A stretch of DNA of 64,000 nucleotides from Kosakonia quasisacchari (GTDB taxonomy: Bacteria > Pseudomonadota > Gammaproteobacteria > Enterobacterales > Enterobacteriaceae): positions 62,001 to 126,000 of the forward strand of contig NZ_SJOP01000007.1 of the NCBI RefSeq assembly GCF_004331415.1, read 5' to 3'. Below, in pieces: positions 20,074 to 31,731 of the stretch. The notes beneath the pieces were generated by a model that was not told the origin of the DNA, did not search any database, and saw only the letters and a list, made by a program, of their open reading frames with translations. Numbering within the stretch: the first letter of the stretch is position 1; every line of letters starts with the position of its first letter. The position numbers and the translations under genes are program-made.

Positions 20074-21187
20074 GCAGGGCAAACGCCTCTTTCATTCTGT
20101 CTTCGCTGACCACAAACGCACGCAGTTTATCTTCTGTGTCCAGCCCTTTTGCCACCATGCCATCGGCCTCGGTGGCAATGCGCCAGCGCAGATCGGTGCG
20201 GTGCGTTTCCCCGGCCAGATGCAGCGGCATTAGCGGCGTTTTCACCTTCACCAGCATCGCGGGCAGCACCAGTTGCGTGCTGTTGCCGGTGAGGTTTTTC
20301 GCCAGCGTCATTGCGCTCAGTTGAATCGGCTGCAGGAACGGTAGCACCTGACCGTTGATCTGCGCACAGTCGCCGAGCGCGAAGATGTGCGGATTGCTGG
20401 TTTGCAGCGTGCCGTCCACCACGATCCCGCGCCCAACCTCCAGCCCGGTGTTCTGCGCCAGCGACACCTGCGGCGACAGCCCGGTGGCGGCAACGACCAC
20501 ATCTGCATCAATGTAGCGATCGTCATCCAGTTGCGCACGCACCCCCTGCTCATGCTCGTCGAGTTGCACTAAACGCGATTGCAGCAGCAGGCGCACGCCC
20601 ATCGCCGTCAGGCAGTGTTGCAGGCGGCCACTCACTTCCGGCGGCATTAACGAAGGCAGAATACTGGCGGCGTTATCCAGCACGGTCACGGTTTTGCCCG
20701 CACGGCGAAAATCCATCGCCAGCTCGCAGCCAATCAGCCCGGCACCTACAATCAGCACGCGGCTGGCATCGCGCAGGGTGGTTTCACAGGCGTGGTACTC
20801 CTGCAAGCTATTGAGCGTGAGCATTTTTTCGCGCCCCGGCAGCGGCGGAACGAACGCCTTTGCCCCGGTCGCCAGCACCAGTTTGTCGTATTGCCACTGT
20901 TTGTCGGCGCTTTTCACCACCCGCGCTTGTGTGTCGATGGCGGTAACAAACGTGTACGGGAACAGCCGCAGATTATGTTGCTCAGCGAACTCGCCCGCCG
21001 ACTGGCGAATCAGATCCTCGGCGCGCTGCGCCTGGCTAATCACATGGCTGAGATCCGGCTTGTTGTAATCTTCCATGCCGTCGGCGGCAATCAGCGTCAA
21101 CGGTACGGCACTGTCCAGTTTGCGGATGTTTTTCACCAGCGTCCGGGCGGCGAAGCCCGAACCGATAATCACAATGCCTGCGCTCAT
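20054..21187 (-). CDS. norW: NADH:flavorubredoxin reductase NorW
   Basis: This 377-residue FAD/NADH oxidoreductase has an N-terminal FAD motif ([20 protein letters not shown]), an NADH motif ([20 protein letters not shown]) and [13 protein letters not shown]. It passes electrons from NADH to the rubredoxin domain of NorV for NO reduction. The ATG overlaps the norV stop (ATGA), so the pair is translationally coupled. Confidence 0.95.
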   Translation of the reverse strand: MSAGIVIIGSGFAARTLVKNIRKLDSAVPLTLIAADGMEDYNKPDLSHVISQAQRAEDLIRQSAGEFAEQHNLRLFPYTFVTAIDTQARVVKSADKQWQYDKLVLATGAKAFVPPLPGREKMLTLNSLQEYHACETTLRDASRVLIVGAGLIGCELAMDFRRAGKTVTVLDNAASILPSLMPPEVSGRLQHCLTAMGVRLLLQSRLVQLDEHEQGVRAQLDDDRYIDADVVVAATGLSPQVSLAQNTGLEVGRGIVVDGTLQTSNPHIFALGDCAQINGQVLPFLQPIQLSAMTLAKNLTGNSTQLVLPAMLVKVKTPLMPLHLAGETHRTDLRWRIATEADGMVAKGLDTEDKLRAFVVSEDRMKEAFALLKALAV

Positions 21188-22635
21188 TTTGCCTCCGTTG
21201 CCAGTTCGTCAAACACCTCTTTGCCAAGGGAACATTCCGGGCAGAGGAAGTTGTCCGGCACCTCGCTCCACGGCGTACCGGGTGCGACATCCTGCATTGG
21301 CTCGCCTTTTTCCGGGTCATAAATCCACTGGCAAACACTGCACTGCATGGATGGGCCGAGATCCGCCGCAGTTGCGGCTGCGCAGGCACAGGTTTCTTGC
21401 GTGCTGGCGGCTGATGTTTTTACCGGTTCCGGCAGCGGCGACAGCGCCCACTGGCGGGCAAGATCACGTCCGTGCTGGCGGCACACTTCCAGCGCGTCGA
21501 TATCCGGTCGCCATTTTGCTTTCAGGCTGACTGACATCTCAAAACCGGCGTCCTGTAAACGGGTTGACAGGCGGTCAACCGCGCCGCCGCTCCAGCCGTG
21601 GGAGCCAAAAGCGCTGGCGCGTTTATTGCGAAAACGCAGGCCGGTAATCTCTTCAACCAGCCCGGCGATTTTCGGCATCATCACGTTGTTCATTGTCGAG
21701 GTGCCAACCAGCACGCCTTTGGAGCGGAACACATTGGTCAGAATGTCGTTTTTATCGCTGCGGGCGACGTTGAAGATTTTTACCGCCACGCGCGGGTCGA
21801 CTTCGTTAATGCCCTGCGCAATGGCGTCGGCCATCATGCGAGTGTTGTTGGACATGGTGTCGTAGAAAATAGTGATGCGATCTTCCTGATAATCCGCCGC
21901 CCATTTCAGATACAACTCAACAATTTGCGTCGGATTATCGCGCCATACCACACCGTGTGAAGTGGCAATCATATCGACCGGCAAGTTGAAGCCGAGGATC
22001 TCGGTGATTTTCGGCGTCACCAGGCGGCTGAACGGCGTGAGGATGTTGGCGTAGTAGCGCTGGCACTGCTCGAACAGTTCCGTTTGATCCACTTCATCAT
22101 TGAACAGGCGTTCGTCGCAGTAGTGCTGACCAAAAGCGTCGTTGCTGAACAGCACGGCATCGCCGGTCAGGTAAGTCATCATGCTGTCCGGCCAGTGCAG
22201 CATTGGCGTTTCGACAAAAATAAGCTGTTTGCCGTTGCCGATATCCAGCGTGTCGCCGGTTTTCACCACGTTGAAATTCCACTCCGGGTGGTGATGGTGA
22301 CCGTTAATCGAGTCGATGGCGTTATTGGTACAGTAAATCGGGGTGTTCGGGATATACGACATCAGCTCGGTTAGCGCACCAGCGTGATCTTCTTCCGCAT
22401 GGTTGATAACGATGTAGTCGATCATCTGCAGATCGATCTCGCTGCGCAGGTTCTGCACGAACTCACGGCTAAATTTATGATCGACGGTATCGATCAGCAC
22501 GTTTTTGCCTTCGCGGATCAGATAGCTGTTGTAGCTGCTGCCGCGCAGGGTTTTATATTCAGTACCGTGAAAGTCGCGGACTTCCCAGTCACGTTGTCCA
22601 ACCCAGTGAATGTTGTTTTTTACATGAATAGCCAT
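21184..22635 (-). CDS. norV: Anaerobic nitric oxide reductase flavorubredoxin NorV
   Basis: This 483-residue protein has three modules. The beta-lactamase-like diiron domain carries the metal ligands in [11 protein letters not shown] (about residues 80-90) and later His residues. The flavodoxin domain ([20 protein letters not shown]) lies at about 255-395. The C-terminal rubredoxin has two CxxC pairs ([15 protein letters not shown] and LCPECSLG). It reduces NO to N2O in the cytoplasm under anoxia. The start at 22635 ([19 protein letters not shown]) matches the family. Confidence 0.96.
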   Translation of the reverse strand: MAIHVKNNIHWVGQRDWEVRDFHGTEYKTLRGSSYNSYLIREGKNVLIDTVDHKFSREFVQNLRSEIDLQMIDYIVINHAEEDHAGALTELMSYIPNTPIYCTNNAIDSINGHHHHPEWNFNVVKTGDTLDIGNGKQLIFVETPMLHWPDSMMTYLTGDAVLFSNDAFGQHYCDERLFNDEVDQTELFEQCQRYYANILTPFSRLVTPKITEILGFNLPVDMIATSHGVVWRDNPTQIVELYLKWAADYQEDRITIFYDTMSNNTRMMADAIAQGINEVDPRVAVKIFNVARSDKNDILTNVFRSKGVLVGTSTMNNVMMPKIAGLVEEITGLRFRNKRASAFGSHGWSGGAVDRLSTRLQDAGFEMSVSLKAKWRPDIDALEVCRQHGRDLARQWALSPLPEPVKTSAASTQETCACAAATAADLGPSMQCSVCQWIYDPEKGEPMQDVAPGTPWSEVPDNFLCPECSLGKEVFDELATEAK

Positions 22636-22679
22636 ATCAGTTGTCCTGTGCAGTTTTCTCAATTCGATGTATGGCTAAT

Positions 22680-22695
22680 ATCAAGTTGCGTGCCA
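22680..22695 (-). promoter_or_regulatory. Sigma-54 promoter of norVW
   Basis: Read on the minus strand, TGGCACGCAACTTGAT has the -24 element TGGCACG and a -12 element TTGAT, 45 bp upstream of the norV start. NorR is a sigma-54 activator, and its three sites lie upstream of this promoter, as expected. Confidence 0.75.
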
Positions 22696-22749
22696 ACTTT
22701 TTATTTTATTGATTTATAAGTGTTTTAATGATCGTTTGAAAAAGAAATT

Positions 22750-22805
22750 GTCATTATGACTATTCTAAGTACAGTCAATATGACACTATGCATTGTCAAA
22801 AAGAC
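22750..22805. promoter_or_regulatory. Three NorR enhancer sites
   Basis: Three 11-bp inverted repeats match the NorR core GT-N7-AC: GTCATTATGAC (22750-22760), GTCAATATGAC (22774-22784) and GTCAAAAAGAC (22795-22805). Their starts are 24 and 21 bp apart. Three tandem sites are the known arrangement for NorR hexamer assembly at norVW. The last lies 12 bp before the norR start, so it may also mediate autorepression. Confidence 0.9.
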
Positions 22806-22817
22806 AATGAGGTAAGT

Positions 22818-24332
22818 ATGAGTTTTTCGCTGAATGTGCTGGCGGGGATCGCCATTGAACTGCAAAGCGGTATCGGTCATGCGGATCGTTTCCAGCGGCT
22901 GATCACCACCCTGCGCCAGGTGCTGGAGTGCGATGCTTCGGCGTTGCTGCGCTATGACGCACGGCAATTTATTCCGCTGGCGATCGACGGACTGGCGCAG
23001 GATGTTTTAGGCAGGCGTTTTACGCTAGAAGGCCATCCCCGGCTCGAAGCGATCGCCCGCGCTGGCGATGTGGTGCGTTTTCCCGCCGATAGCGATTTGC
23101 CCGATCCTTACGATGGCCTGATCCCAGGCCAGGAGAGCCTGAAAGTGCACGCCTGCGTTGGGCTGCCGCTGTTCGCCGGGCAAAACCTGATTGGCGCGCT
23201 GACGCTCGATGGCATGTCGCCGGATCAGTTCGACACGTTTAGCGATGAAGAGCTGCGGTTGATTGCCGCGCTGGCGGCAGGTGCGCTGAACAACGCGCTG
23301 CTGATAGAGCAACTGGAGAGCCAGAATATGCTGCCCGGCGCGCCAGCGGCCTTCGAACAGGTGACGCGTAGCGAAATGATTGGCCTGTCGGCGGGCATGG
23401 AGCAGCTAAAAAAAGAGATCGATATCGTTGCCGCTTCCGATCTGAACGTGTTGATCAGTGGTGAAACCGGCACCGGTAAAGAGCTGGTAGCGAAAGCCAT
23501 CCATGAAGGTTCACCGCGCGCGATCAATCCGCTGGTCTATCTTAACTGCGCCGCGCTGCCGGAAAGTGTGGCCGAAAGCGAACTGTTCGGTCACGTTAAA
23601 GGCGCGTTTACCGGCGCTATCAGCAACCGCAGCGGCAAGTTCGAGATGGCGGACAACGGCACGCTGTTTCTCGATGAGATTGGCGAGCTGTCGCTTTCGT
23701 TGCAGGCGAAATTACTGCGCGTGCTGCAATACGGCGATATTCAGCGCGTCGGCGATGACCGCAGCCTGCGTGTCGATGTTCGTGTGCTGGCCGCTACCAA
23801 CCGTGACCTGCGTGAAGAGGTGCTGGCCGGGCGTTTTCGCGCCGATCTTTACCATCGCTTGAGTGTGTTTCCGCTTTCTGTACCGCCACTGCGCGAACGC
23901 GGGGAAGATGTGGTGCTACTGGCGGGCTATTTCTGCGAACAGTGCCGTTTGCGGCTGGGGCTGGGGAGAGTGGCGTTAAGCCCCGGCGCGCGCGCGCATT
24001 TACTGAGCTACGGCTGGCCGGGCAATGTGCGCGAACTGGAACATGCCATCCACCGCGCGGTGATTCTGGCGCGCGGTACGCGCAACCGTGATGACGTGGT
24101 GCTGGAAGCGCGTCATTTCGCCCTCAGCGATGAACCGACGCAACCATCCGCGCTGGCGACACCGCTGCCTGTGGAGCAAAATTTGCGCGATGCAACAGAA
24201 GATTTTCAGCGAGCGTTTATTACCCGCACGCTGGAAGAGCAGGGCGGTAATTGGGCGGCCTGCGCGCGTGGTCTGGAGATGGATGTCGCCAACCTGCACC
24301 GGCTGGCGAAACGTCTGGGATTAAAGCGGTAA
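22818..24332 (+). CDS. norR: NO-sensing sigma-54 activator NorR
   Basis: This 504-residue regulator has an N-terminal GAF domain with a non-heme iron that binds NO (residues 1-170). A central AAA+ domain has Walker [11 protein letters not shown], the sigma-54 contact loop GAFTGA and FLDEIGEL. The C-terminal Fis-type HTH ends [15 protein letters not shown]. The start at 22818 follows GAGGTAAG. It is divergent from norVW. The last 50 bp of the gene are the first copy of a tandem repeat that continues past the stop codon. Confidence 0.96.
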   Translation: MSFSLNVLAGIAIELQSGIGHADRFQRLITTLRQVLECDASALLRYDARQFIPLAIDGLAQDVLGRRFTLEGHPRLEAIARAGDVVRFPADSDLPDPYDGLIPGQESLKVHACVGLPLFAGQNLIGALTLDGMSPDQFDTFSDEELRLIAALAAGALNNALLIEQLESQNMLPGAPAAFEQVTRSEMIGLSAGMEQLKKEIDIVAASDLNVLISGETGTGKELVAKAIHEGSPRAINPLVYLNCAALPESVAESELFGHVKGAFTGAISNRSGKFEMADNGTLFLDEIGELSLSLQAKLLRVLQYGDIQRVGDDRSLRVDVRVLAATNRDLREEVLAGRFRADLYHRLSVFPLSVPPLRERGEDVVLLAGYFCEQCRLRLGLGRVALSPGARAHLLSYGWPGNVRELEHAIHRAVILARGTRNRDDVVLEARHFALSDEPTQPSALATPLPVEQNLRDATEDFQRAFITRTLEEQGGNWAACARGLEMDVANLHRLAKRLGLKR

Positions 24333-24610
24333 AGGATTTCCGCATGGTCGATATTGTGCAGGTGGATGTCGCTAACCTGCACCGGCTGGCGAAACGTCTG
24401 GGGTTAAAGCGGTAAAGGATTCCCACCTGGTCGATATCGTGCAGGTGGACGTCGCTAACCTGCACCGGCTGGCGAAACGTCTGGGGTTAAAGCGGTAAAG
24501 GATTTCTGTCTGCCAGAGATGGGTAAAGTGACGTCGCCAGCCTGCATCGGCTGGCGAAGCGCCTGGACGAAAGGATTAAAGAATGCCTGCCTGGTAGAAG
24601 TCTTGCAGGT
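24282..24610. repeat. 83-bp tandem repeat formed from the norR and gutQ 3' ends
   Basis: The segment beginning GATGTCGCCAACCTG recurs at 24282, 24365, 24448 and 24530, with periods of 83, 83 and 82 bp. On the plus strand each unit carries the norR tail codons for [15 protein letters not shown] and a stop (the fourth is degenerate). On the minus strand each unit carries a version of the gutQ tail; for example, DVHLHDIDQVGIL corresponds to [13 protein letters not shown]. The unit is therefore the whole convergent gene junction, duplicated head to tail. The extra copies lie between the two stop codons and are not part of either gene. Confidence 0.92.
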
Positions 24611-25541
24611 TGATGGCACCGACCAGCAAACCGGCGTCATCCACCACCGGGGCGGCGGCTATTTTGCGTTGCATTAAGCGCTCTTTGGCGTCCACGGCGC
24701 GGCTGCCTGCCTCCAGCGTGATGCCACCGGGCGTCATCGCTTTATCAACCTGCGCGGTTAGCGCCCCACCTGACACCAGCCAGCGGCGAAGATCGCCATC
24801 GGTAAACACCCCTTTCACATGGCGCTGCTGGTCGCACACCGCCACCAGACCCAAACCGGTGCGGCTCAGTTCCAGCATCGCGTCCATCACACTGGTGGTA
24901 AGTTGCACCTGCGGGATCTGCTCCTCTTTGCGCATCAGATGGTGCACTTTATTGAGCAACCGCGCGCCAAGTGCGCCTGCCGGATGGGAACGGGCAAAAT
25001 CCTCTTCATCAAACCCGCGCGCCTGCATCACCGCCATCGCCAGCGCGTCGCCCATCATCAACGTGTTGACGGTGCTGGAGGTGGGGGCCAGGTGCATGGG
25101 GCAGGCTTCGCGTTCAACCGAGATATCCAGCACTGCCCGCGCGGCGAGCGCCAGCGGGGAACGCGGTTTGCCGGTCATCGCCAGCAGGGCGACAGATTTC
25201 TCTTCAAGACGCGGCAGGATCAGATCCAACTCTTTTGCCGAACCGGAGTAGGAGATAAACAGCATCACGTCACGGCTTTCGATCATGCCGAGATCGCCAT
25301 GCAGCGCTTCCGCCGGGTGAACGAAAAAGGCCGGTGTGCCAGTGCTGGCAAGCGTCGCCGCAATTTTTTTACCAATATGGCCTGATTTGCCGATCCCGGA
25401 GACGATGATTTTCCCCTCGCAGTGCAGTACGGTTTCGGCGGCGCGCACGAATGCTTCACCGAGGCGATCCGGCAGACGGCTGGCTTCCTGAAGCTCCAGC
25501 AACAGGGTTTGCCGTCCGGCGTTAATTAAAGACTCACTCAT
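24576..25541 (-). CDS. gutQ: D-arabinose 5-phosphate isomerase GutQ
   Basis: This 321-residue protein has an SIS domain at about residues 30-180 ([55 protein letters not shown]). Two CBS domains follow ([27 protein letters not shown]). It interconverts D-ribulose 5-phosphate and D-arabinose 5-phosphate, the precursor of Kdo. The start at 25541 matches E. coli and overlaps srlR by 8 bp. It is the last gene of the srl operon. Confidence 0.95.
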   Translation of the reverse strand: MSESLINAGRQTLLLELQEASRLPDRLGEAFVRAAETVLHCEGKIIVSGIGKSGHIGKKIAATLASTGTPAFFVHPAEALHGDLGMIESRDVMLFISYSGSAKELDLILPRLEEKSVALLAMTGKPRSPLALAARAVLDISVEREACPMHLAPTSSTVNTLMMGDALAMAVMQARGFDEEDFARSHPAGALGARLLNKVHHLMRKEEQIPQVQLTTSVMDAMLELSRTGLGLVAVCDQQRHVKGVFTDGDLRRWLVSGGALTAQVDKAMTPGGITLEAGSRAVDAKERLMQRKIAAAPVVDDAGLLVGAINLQDFYQAGIL

Positions 25542-26307
25542 GTTTTTCTCCGGCAATGATCACTTCGACACCTTTGGCTTCCAGCGCTGCGCGCACGTCG
25601 GCGGCGATCCCGGAATCGGTGATCAGCTTATCTACGCTCTCCAGGCTACAGACTACGTTTGGACTTTTACGGCCAAATTTGGAGGAGTCCGCCATCAGGA
25701 TCACTTCCCGCGCGGCGTTGCACATCGCTTTGCTGACGGTGAACACCTCGTTAAAGGTGGTGACGCCCGCATTCAGATCGATACCGTCGGTGCCCATAAA
25801 CAGCTTGTCGAAGCTGAAATGCTCAAAGGCGTTTTCCGCCAGTTGGCCATGGAATGAGGCCGATTTCTTACGGAAAGTGCCGCCCGGCATCAGGATCGTT
25901 TGCTCGTTATCCAGCTCAGAAAGAGCATTAACGATATGCAAACTGTTGGTCATTACCGTGATGTTATTGAAGTGGCTGAGCAGCGGCACCATTTGCAGCA
26001 CCGTACTGCCCGCATCAAGGATGATCGAATCGCCGTCGTGGATGTAGGTCACTGCCGTTTCGGCAATCAGCCCTTTTTGCACGGTGTTGATAAGCGTCTT
26101 GTGATCAATCGGGGGATCGGCTTCATCTTTGTTGAGCACCACGCCGCCATAAGTGCGGATCACCGCGCCGGAATGCTCCAGCGCGACGAGATCTTTACGT
26201 ATGGTCGTCCCTGTGGTGTCGAAGTAAGCTGACAGCTCTTCAACAGAACACTTTCCCTGCTTTTGCAGATGCTCAAGAATAGCCGCCTGACGCTGACGTG
26301 GTTTCAT
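25534..26307 (-). CDS. srlR: DeoR-family sorbitol operon repressor SrlR
   Basis: This 257-residue DeoR regulator begins [19 protein letters not shown] and has the [23 protein letters not shown] at residues 19-38. A sugar-phosphate sensor domain contains IILDAGSTV and [16 protein letters not shown]. It represses the srl (gut) operon in the absence of sorbitol. Its stop overlaps the gutQ start. Confidence 0.95.
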   Translation of the reverse strand: MKPRQRQAAILEHLQKQGKCSVEELSAYFDTTGTTIRKDLVALEHSGAVIRTYGGVVLNKDEADPPIDHKTLINTVQKGLIAETAVTYIHDGDSIILDAGSTVLQMVPLLSHFNNITVMTNSLHIVNALSELDNEQTILMPGGTFRKKSASFHGQLAENAFEHFSFDKLFMGTDGIDLNAGVTTFNEVFTVSKAMCNAAREVILMADSSKFGRKSPNVVCSLESVDKLITDSGIAADVRAALEAKGVEVIIAGEKHE

Positions 26308-26377
26308 AGGCGCTGATATCCTGCGTTACGTTGCGAAATGATAATTTCGCAAGCTATTAGCGTTCACAACGAAATTA

Positions 26378-26734
26378 TCAATGTTTCATTTTAAGCGCTA
26401 ATGATAGAGCATTCTGACAGCTCGGATCATGGGGAAAGATCACATCAGGCTCTAATTCCTCTCTTTTTATCCCTATTAAGTGGTCGATTTTTGTTGGCCG
26501 GGCAAAAACAGTGAGACCGCGCATCAACAAGGTGTCGGTCACGCGGTCTTGTTGATCAAAGGCGACGGCCAGCACCACGCGCGGTTTGAAACGCCCGCCG
26601 GAACGCCCAACGCCGACGCGCCCGCGCTGGCACAGCGTATCGAAAGCTTTGTTAAACTGGCGGATTTGCCAGCCGCCAAGCGCCAGTTGGCTAAGCCAGG
26701 CAATAGCGGCAACGGTAATCAAGGCTGAAACCAT
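26378..26734 (-). CDS. gutM: Sorbitol operon activator GutM (SrlM)
   Basis: This 118-residue protein has an N-terminal hydrophobic helix (ALITVAAIAWLSQLAL) followed by GGWQIRQFNKAFDTL and GRSGGRFKPRVVLAVAFD, as in E. coli GutM, which activates the srl operon. Position between srlD and srlR is conserved. The membrane-like N-terminus is unusual for a transcription factor. Confidence 0.92.
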   Translation of the reverse strand: MVSALITVAAIAWLSQLALGGWQIRQFNKAFDTLCQRGRVGVGRSGGRFKPRVVLAVAFDQQDRVTDTLLMRGLTVFARPTKIDHLIGIKREELEPDVIFPHDPSCQNALSLALKMKH

Positions 26735-26780
26735 AGCGATCTCCTTTTAAATCAGGCCCCCGCGCGGAGGGCCATACAGG

Positions 26781-27560
26781 TCAGAACATCACCTGGCCGC
26801 CGGTGACATTAATCGACTGGCCGGTGCAGTAAGAGGCTTTGGGGCTGGCGTAAAACATCAGCACGTTCAGCACATCCTGGTAATCGCAGCCGCGCTTGAG
26901 CGGCACTTTGTCGACGTAATATTGCTCCACTTCGTCCGCCGCGATGCCCAGTTTGCTGGCATATTGCGGGATAAGTGACTGGAACATCGGCGATTTCAAT
27001 AAGTTGCCCAGCATCAACGAGTGCACCGTAATGCCGTACTCTGCCAGATCCAGCGCCAGTGATTGCGTTAAGCCCACGCCGCCGAACTTCGCCGCGCTGT
27101 AGCCGGAGTTGTGCTTGCTGCCCACTTTGCCGGATTTAGAGTTGACTTGGATGATGCGCCCCTGAATGCCGTCGCGAATCATCAACTTCGCGAACTCGCG
27201 TGCGCAAAGGAAATAGCCCACCAGGTTCACCTGTAAGGAACGGTCGAAATCGCCGAGCGCGAAGTCGCTGATAAATGCCGCTTTGGCGATACCGGCGCTG
27301 TAGACCAGCAAATCCGCGCGGCCAAAAATCTCATCCACGCCGCGCGCCAGCGCCAGTACGCTGTGCTCGCTGGTGGCGTCCGCGCCAAAGCCGTAGGCCA
27401 TTCCCTCGCCAAACTCGCTGTTGATCTCCTGTGCGACATTGGCCGCTTTATCACTTTGAATATCCACTACCGCCACGCGGTAACCTTCTGCGGCAAGCCC
27501 ACGGCTAAGGAACGCCCCAAGGGTTTGTCCTCCACCAATGACAACGGCAACCTGTTTCAT
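26781..27560 (-). CDS. srlD: Sorbitol-6-phosphate 2-dehydrogenase SrlD
   Basis: This 259-residue SDR enzyme has the NAD motif VVIGGGQTLGAFLSRGLA, a Ser in QVNSKSGKVGSKHNSG and the catalytic YxxxK as YSAAK. It oxidises D-glucitol 6-phosphate to fructose 6-phosphate. It follows srlB by 17 bp in the operon. Confidence 0.96.
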   Translation of the reverse strand: MKQVAVVIGGGQTLGAFLSRGLAAEGYRVAVVDIQSDKAANVAQEINSEFGEGMAYGFGADATSEHSVLALARGVDEIFGRADLLVYSAGIAKAAFISDFALGDFDRSLQVNLVGYFLCAREFAKLMIRDGIQGRIIQVNSKSGKVGSKHNSGYSAAKFGGVGLTQSLALDLAEYGITVHSLMLGNLLKSPMFQSLIPQYASKLGIAADEVEQYYVDKVPLKRGCDYQDVLNVLMFYASPKASYCTGQSINVTGGQVMF

Positions 27561-27577
27561 ACTCTTCTCCTTACGAC

Positions 27578-27940
27578 TTAAGCGACAAATTTCAAAATGC
27601 AGCCAGGGGCGATACCGTCCGGCACCGGGCCTGAGACGTGTACCGTTCCGGGGTATTCCGCCTGCGTTTGTCCATCGAAACGCAGGGTGATATGGCCCAG
27701 CTCGCGCAGATTCTGCTCGGCCACGTCGCCAACGGCAGTCACCGGGTAGCGGCGTTCGCCCAGTTCAAACTGCGCGCCGGGTAACAGCGCGCCCGAAAGC
27801 GCACCGTGGTTATGGATAAAACAGAACTCGGCGACATCCGCAGGCGCGCCTTCGCGGAAGGTGATCAGCATGTTGTCGCTCAGCGCGTCCGGGGCGCTTT
27901 CACCGATGTGGGTAATGGTGGTTTGATAAATCACACTCAT
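27578..27940 (-). CDS. srlB: PTS sorbitol-specific EIIA component SrlB
   Basis: This 120-residue protein starts at 27940 (MSVIYQTTITHIGESAPDAL). The frame extends upstream to 28102 inside srlE, but that is not a credible start. The likely phosphorylated His is in EFCFIHNHGALSG. It passes phosphate from HPr to SrlE. Confidence 0.95.
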   Translation of the reverse strand: MSVIYQTTITHIGESAPDALSDNMLITFREGAPADVAEFCFIHNHGALSGALLPGAQFELGERRYPVTAVGDVAEQNLRELGHITLRFDGQTQAEYPGTVHVSGPVPDGIAPGCILKFVA

Positions 27941-27951
27941 AAAACACCCCC

Positions 27952-29746
<1,795 letters not shown>

Positions 29747-30829
29747 ATGTTGAAGCGTTGTTACGCAGCATTACTGCCTGCGTTTGTTATGCTCTGTGCC
29801 TGTAGCAGTAAACCCCCGCTCGCTGAAACCCCGCAAACCGCGTCGCCCGCGCCTTCCGGTGGTTTCCTGCTTGAGCCGCAGCACAATGTTCTGATGACCG
29901 GCGGTGACTTTGCCAATAACCCGGCGGCGGAGCAGTTCATCAATATGATGGTCAGCAAGCACGGTTTTGATCGCCAGCAGTTGCATGAAATCCTCTCGCA
30001 GGCCAAACGGCTGGATTACGTGCTGCGCCTGATGGATAAACAAGCGCCGACGACAGCGGGACCAACCGGGCCGAACGGCGCCTGGCTGCGTTATCGCAAG
30101 CAGTTCATCACCCCGGACAACGTGCAAAATGGTGTGGCGTTCTGGAATCAGTATGAAGATGCGCTTAATCGCGCGTGGATGGTTTACGGCGTACCGCCGG
30201 AAATCATCGTTGGCATTATCGGCGTGGAAACTCGCTGGGGCCGCGTGATGGGCAAAACGCGTATTCTCGACGGGTTAGCGACGCTGGCCTTCGCTTACCC
30301 GCGCCGCGCGGAATATTTCGCTAGCGAGCTGGAGACGTTTCTGCTGATGGCGCGTGATGAGAGTGATGATCCGCTCGATCTGAAAGGTTCTTTCGCTGGT
30401 GCAATGGGCTATGGACAATTTATGCCCTCTTCGTACAAGCAGTACGCTGTCGATTTCAACGGCGACGGGCATATCAACCTGTGGGATCCGGTGGATGCCA
30501 TTGGCAGCGTGGCGAACTACTTCAAACAGCACGGCTGGGTGAAAGGCGATGTGGTGGCGATCCCGGCAAACGGCCAGGCGCCGGGGTTGGAAAATGGCTT
30601 TAAAACCAACTACAGCGTCGGGCAACTGGCGGCTGCGGGTTTAACGCCACAGCAGCCGCTGGGCGCGCACCAACAGGCGAGCCTGCTGCGTCTTGATGTC
30701 GGCACTGGCTACGAGTACTGGTACGGTCTGCCGAACTTCTTCACTATCACCCGCTATAACCACAGCACACACTACGCGATGGCGGTCTGGCAGCTCGGCC
30801 AGGCGGTTTCACTGGCGCGCGTTCGCTGA
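29747..30829 (+). CDS. mltB: Membrane-bound lytic murein transglycosylase B
   Basis: This 360-residue lipoprotein has a signal and lipobox (LCAC, Cys at residue 19) and a lysozyme-like catalytic domain. The catalytic Glu is in GIIGVETRWGRVMG, followed by GSFAGAMGYGQFMPSSYKQY and FNGDGHINLWDPVDAIGSVA. It cleaves peptidoglycan glycan strands from the inner face of the outer membrane. It matches E. coli MltB throughout. Confidence 0.96.
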   Translation: MLKRCYAALLPAFVMLCACSSKPPLAETPQTASPAPSGGFLLEPQHNVLMTGGDFANNPAAEQFINMMVSKHGFDRQQLHEILSQAKRLDYVLRLMDKQAPTTAGPTGPNGAWLRYRKQFITPDNVQNGVAFWNQYEDALNRAWMVYGVPPEIIVGIIGVETRWGRVMGKTRILDGLATLAFAYPRRAEYFASELETFLLMARDESDDPLDLKGSFAGAMGYGQFMPSSYKQYAVDFNGDGHINLWDPVDAIGSVANYFKQHGWVKGDVVAIPANGQAPGLENGFKTNYSVGQLAAAGLTPQQPLGAHQQASLLRLDVGTGYEYWYGLPNFFTITRYNHSTHYAMAVWQLGQAVSLARVR

Positions 30830-30835
30830 TCCCTC

Positions 30836-30855
30836 TCCCCTCCTGCGGGAGGGGA
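30836..30855 (+). terminator. Hairpin after mltB
   Basis: TCCCCTCC / GGAGGGGA with a TGCG loop lies directly after the mltB stop. No long T run follows (TTCTG), so termination strength is uncertain. Confidence 0.6.
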
Positions 30856-30923
30856 TTCTGAAACATTTCGATGCACTCCCGTTACGTATAGCGATTTACT
30901 TAATCATTCATACTGATTATTGT

Positions 30924-30937
30924 TATGTTATAACATA
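30924..30937. promoter_or_regulatory. Zur-like operator
   Basis: TATGTTATAACATA is a perfect 14-bp palindrome in an AT-rich promoter context, 12 bp before the first start codon of the metal transporter operon. It matches the core of enterobacterial Zur boxes (TGTTATA...TATAACA). The downstream binding protein has zinc-type ligands, which supports zinc control. Confidence 0.75.
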
Positions 30938-30949
30938 TGAGGTGTGTGA

Positions 30950-31060
30950 ATGATTCCCGTAACGCTGTTTTCCCTTTCCGGCACGATCCGTTTAGTGCTG
31001 GCAGCCGCGCTATTAGCGGTGCTTTGGCTCCTGACAAGCTGGGCGGTTGCGCTGCCATGA
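30950..31060 (+). CDS. Small single-pass membrane peptide (36 aa) at the head of the zinc ABC operon
   Basis: ATG at 30950 follows GAGGTGTGTG and opens a 36-codon frame beginning MIPVTLFSLSGTIRL. It has one hydrophobic helix (LVLAAALLAVLWLLT) and ends AVALP. Its TGA overlaps the ATG of the ATPase gene (ATGA at 31057-31060), so the two are translationally coupled. It could be a real micro-protein of the transporter or only a coupling leader. No homologue is recognised. Confidence 0.6.
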   Translation: MIPVTLFSLSGTIRLVLAAALLAVLWLLTSWAVALP

Positions 31061-31731
31061 TTGAACTTGATCATCTGGTCGCAGGCTACGATCGCCTCGC
31101 TATCACTCCGGCGCTGTGTGGCACGCTGGCGCGCGGCAGCATGACGGCGATTGTTGGCGCGAACGGCTGCGGCAAATCGACACTGTTAAAAACGCTGGCC
31201 GGGTTCTTACCGCCGGTTAGTGGGGTTTTGCGCTGGCAACCGGTGCGGCCAACCATCGGCTGGCTGGCGCAGCGTCACGCGCTGGAGTCGCAATTTCCGC
31301 TCACCGTACAGGACGTGGTGAGCATGGGTTGCTGGCCACGTGTTTCGCTGTTTCGTGGGTTGAACCGCGATGCCCGTAGTCGAATCGCCCAGGGACTGGA
31401 ACGTGTTGGGCTAGCGGCAATGGTGCACGAGACGATAGATACGCTCTCCGGCGGGCAGTTTCAGCGCATGCTGTTTGCCCGCGTCTGGGTGCAGAACGCG
31501 CCGCTGGTCATGCTCGACGAGCCGTTTACCGGCATTGATGAAGCCACATCGCAACTGTTGATGGAGCAGATAGTGGACATGCATCGCGCCGGGCAAACCA
31601 TTCTTGCCGTGTTACACGATAGCGAGCGCGTGTCGCGCTACTTCCCGCAAACATTACGCCTCGGTGAACGTGTGGCGCAGTGGGGGGCAACAGCGCATAT
31701 CGCGGCAAAAGATGAGGTGTGCAGCGCATGA
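31057..31731 (+). CDS. Metal (zinc-type) ABC transporter ATP-binding protein
   Basis: This 224-residue ATPase has Walker A GANGCGKSTLLK (residues 34-45), a Q-loop region around WLAQRHALE, the signature LSGGQFQRM and Walker B LVMLDEP. It belongs to the ZnuC/MntB cluster. The start at 31057 is preferred over an in-frame extension to 30937, because it couples to the upstream micro-ORF and matches the family start. Its stop overlaps the permease start (ATGA). Confidence 0.9.
   Translation: MIELDHLVAGYDRLAITPALCGTLARGSMTAIVGANGCGKSTLLKTLAGFLPPVSGVLRWQPVRPTIGWLAQRHALESQFPLTVQDVVSMGCWPRVSLFRGLNRDARSRIAQGLERVGLAAMVHETIDTLSGGQFQRMLFARVWVQNAPLVMLDEPFTGIDEATSQLLMEQIVDMHRAGQTILAVLHDSERVSRYFPQTLRLGERVAQWGATAHIAAKDEVCSA

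Noticed and set aside
24220..24640. Short ORFs within the 83-bp repeat on the minus strand
   Set aside because: They read through copies of the gutQ tail in shifting frames, since 83 is not a multiple of 3. They are better explained as duplicated 3' ends than as peptides.
30937..31056. N-terminal extension of the zinc ABC ATPase
   Set aside because: The family start is at MIELDHL (31057) and the ATGA overlap with the 36-codon ORF supports that start. The extension is the micro-ORF in another frame.
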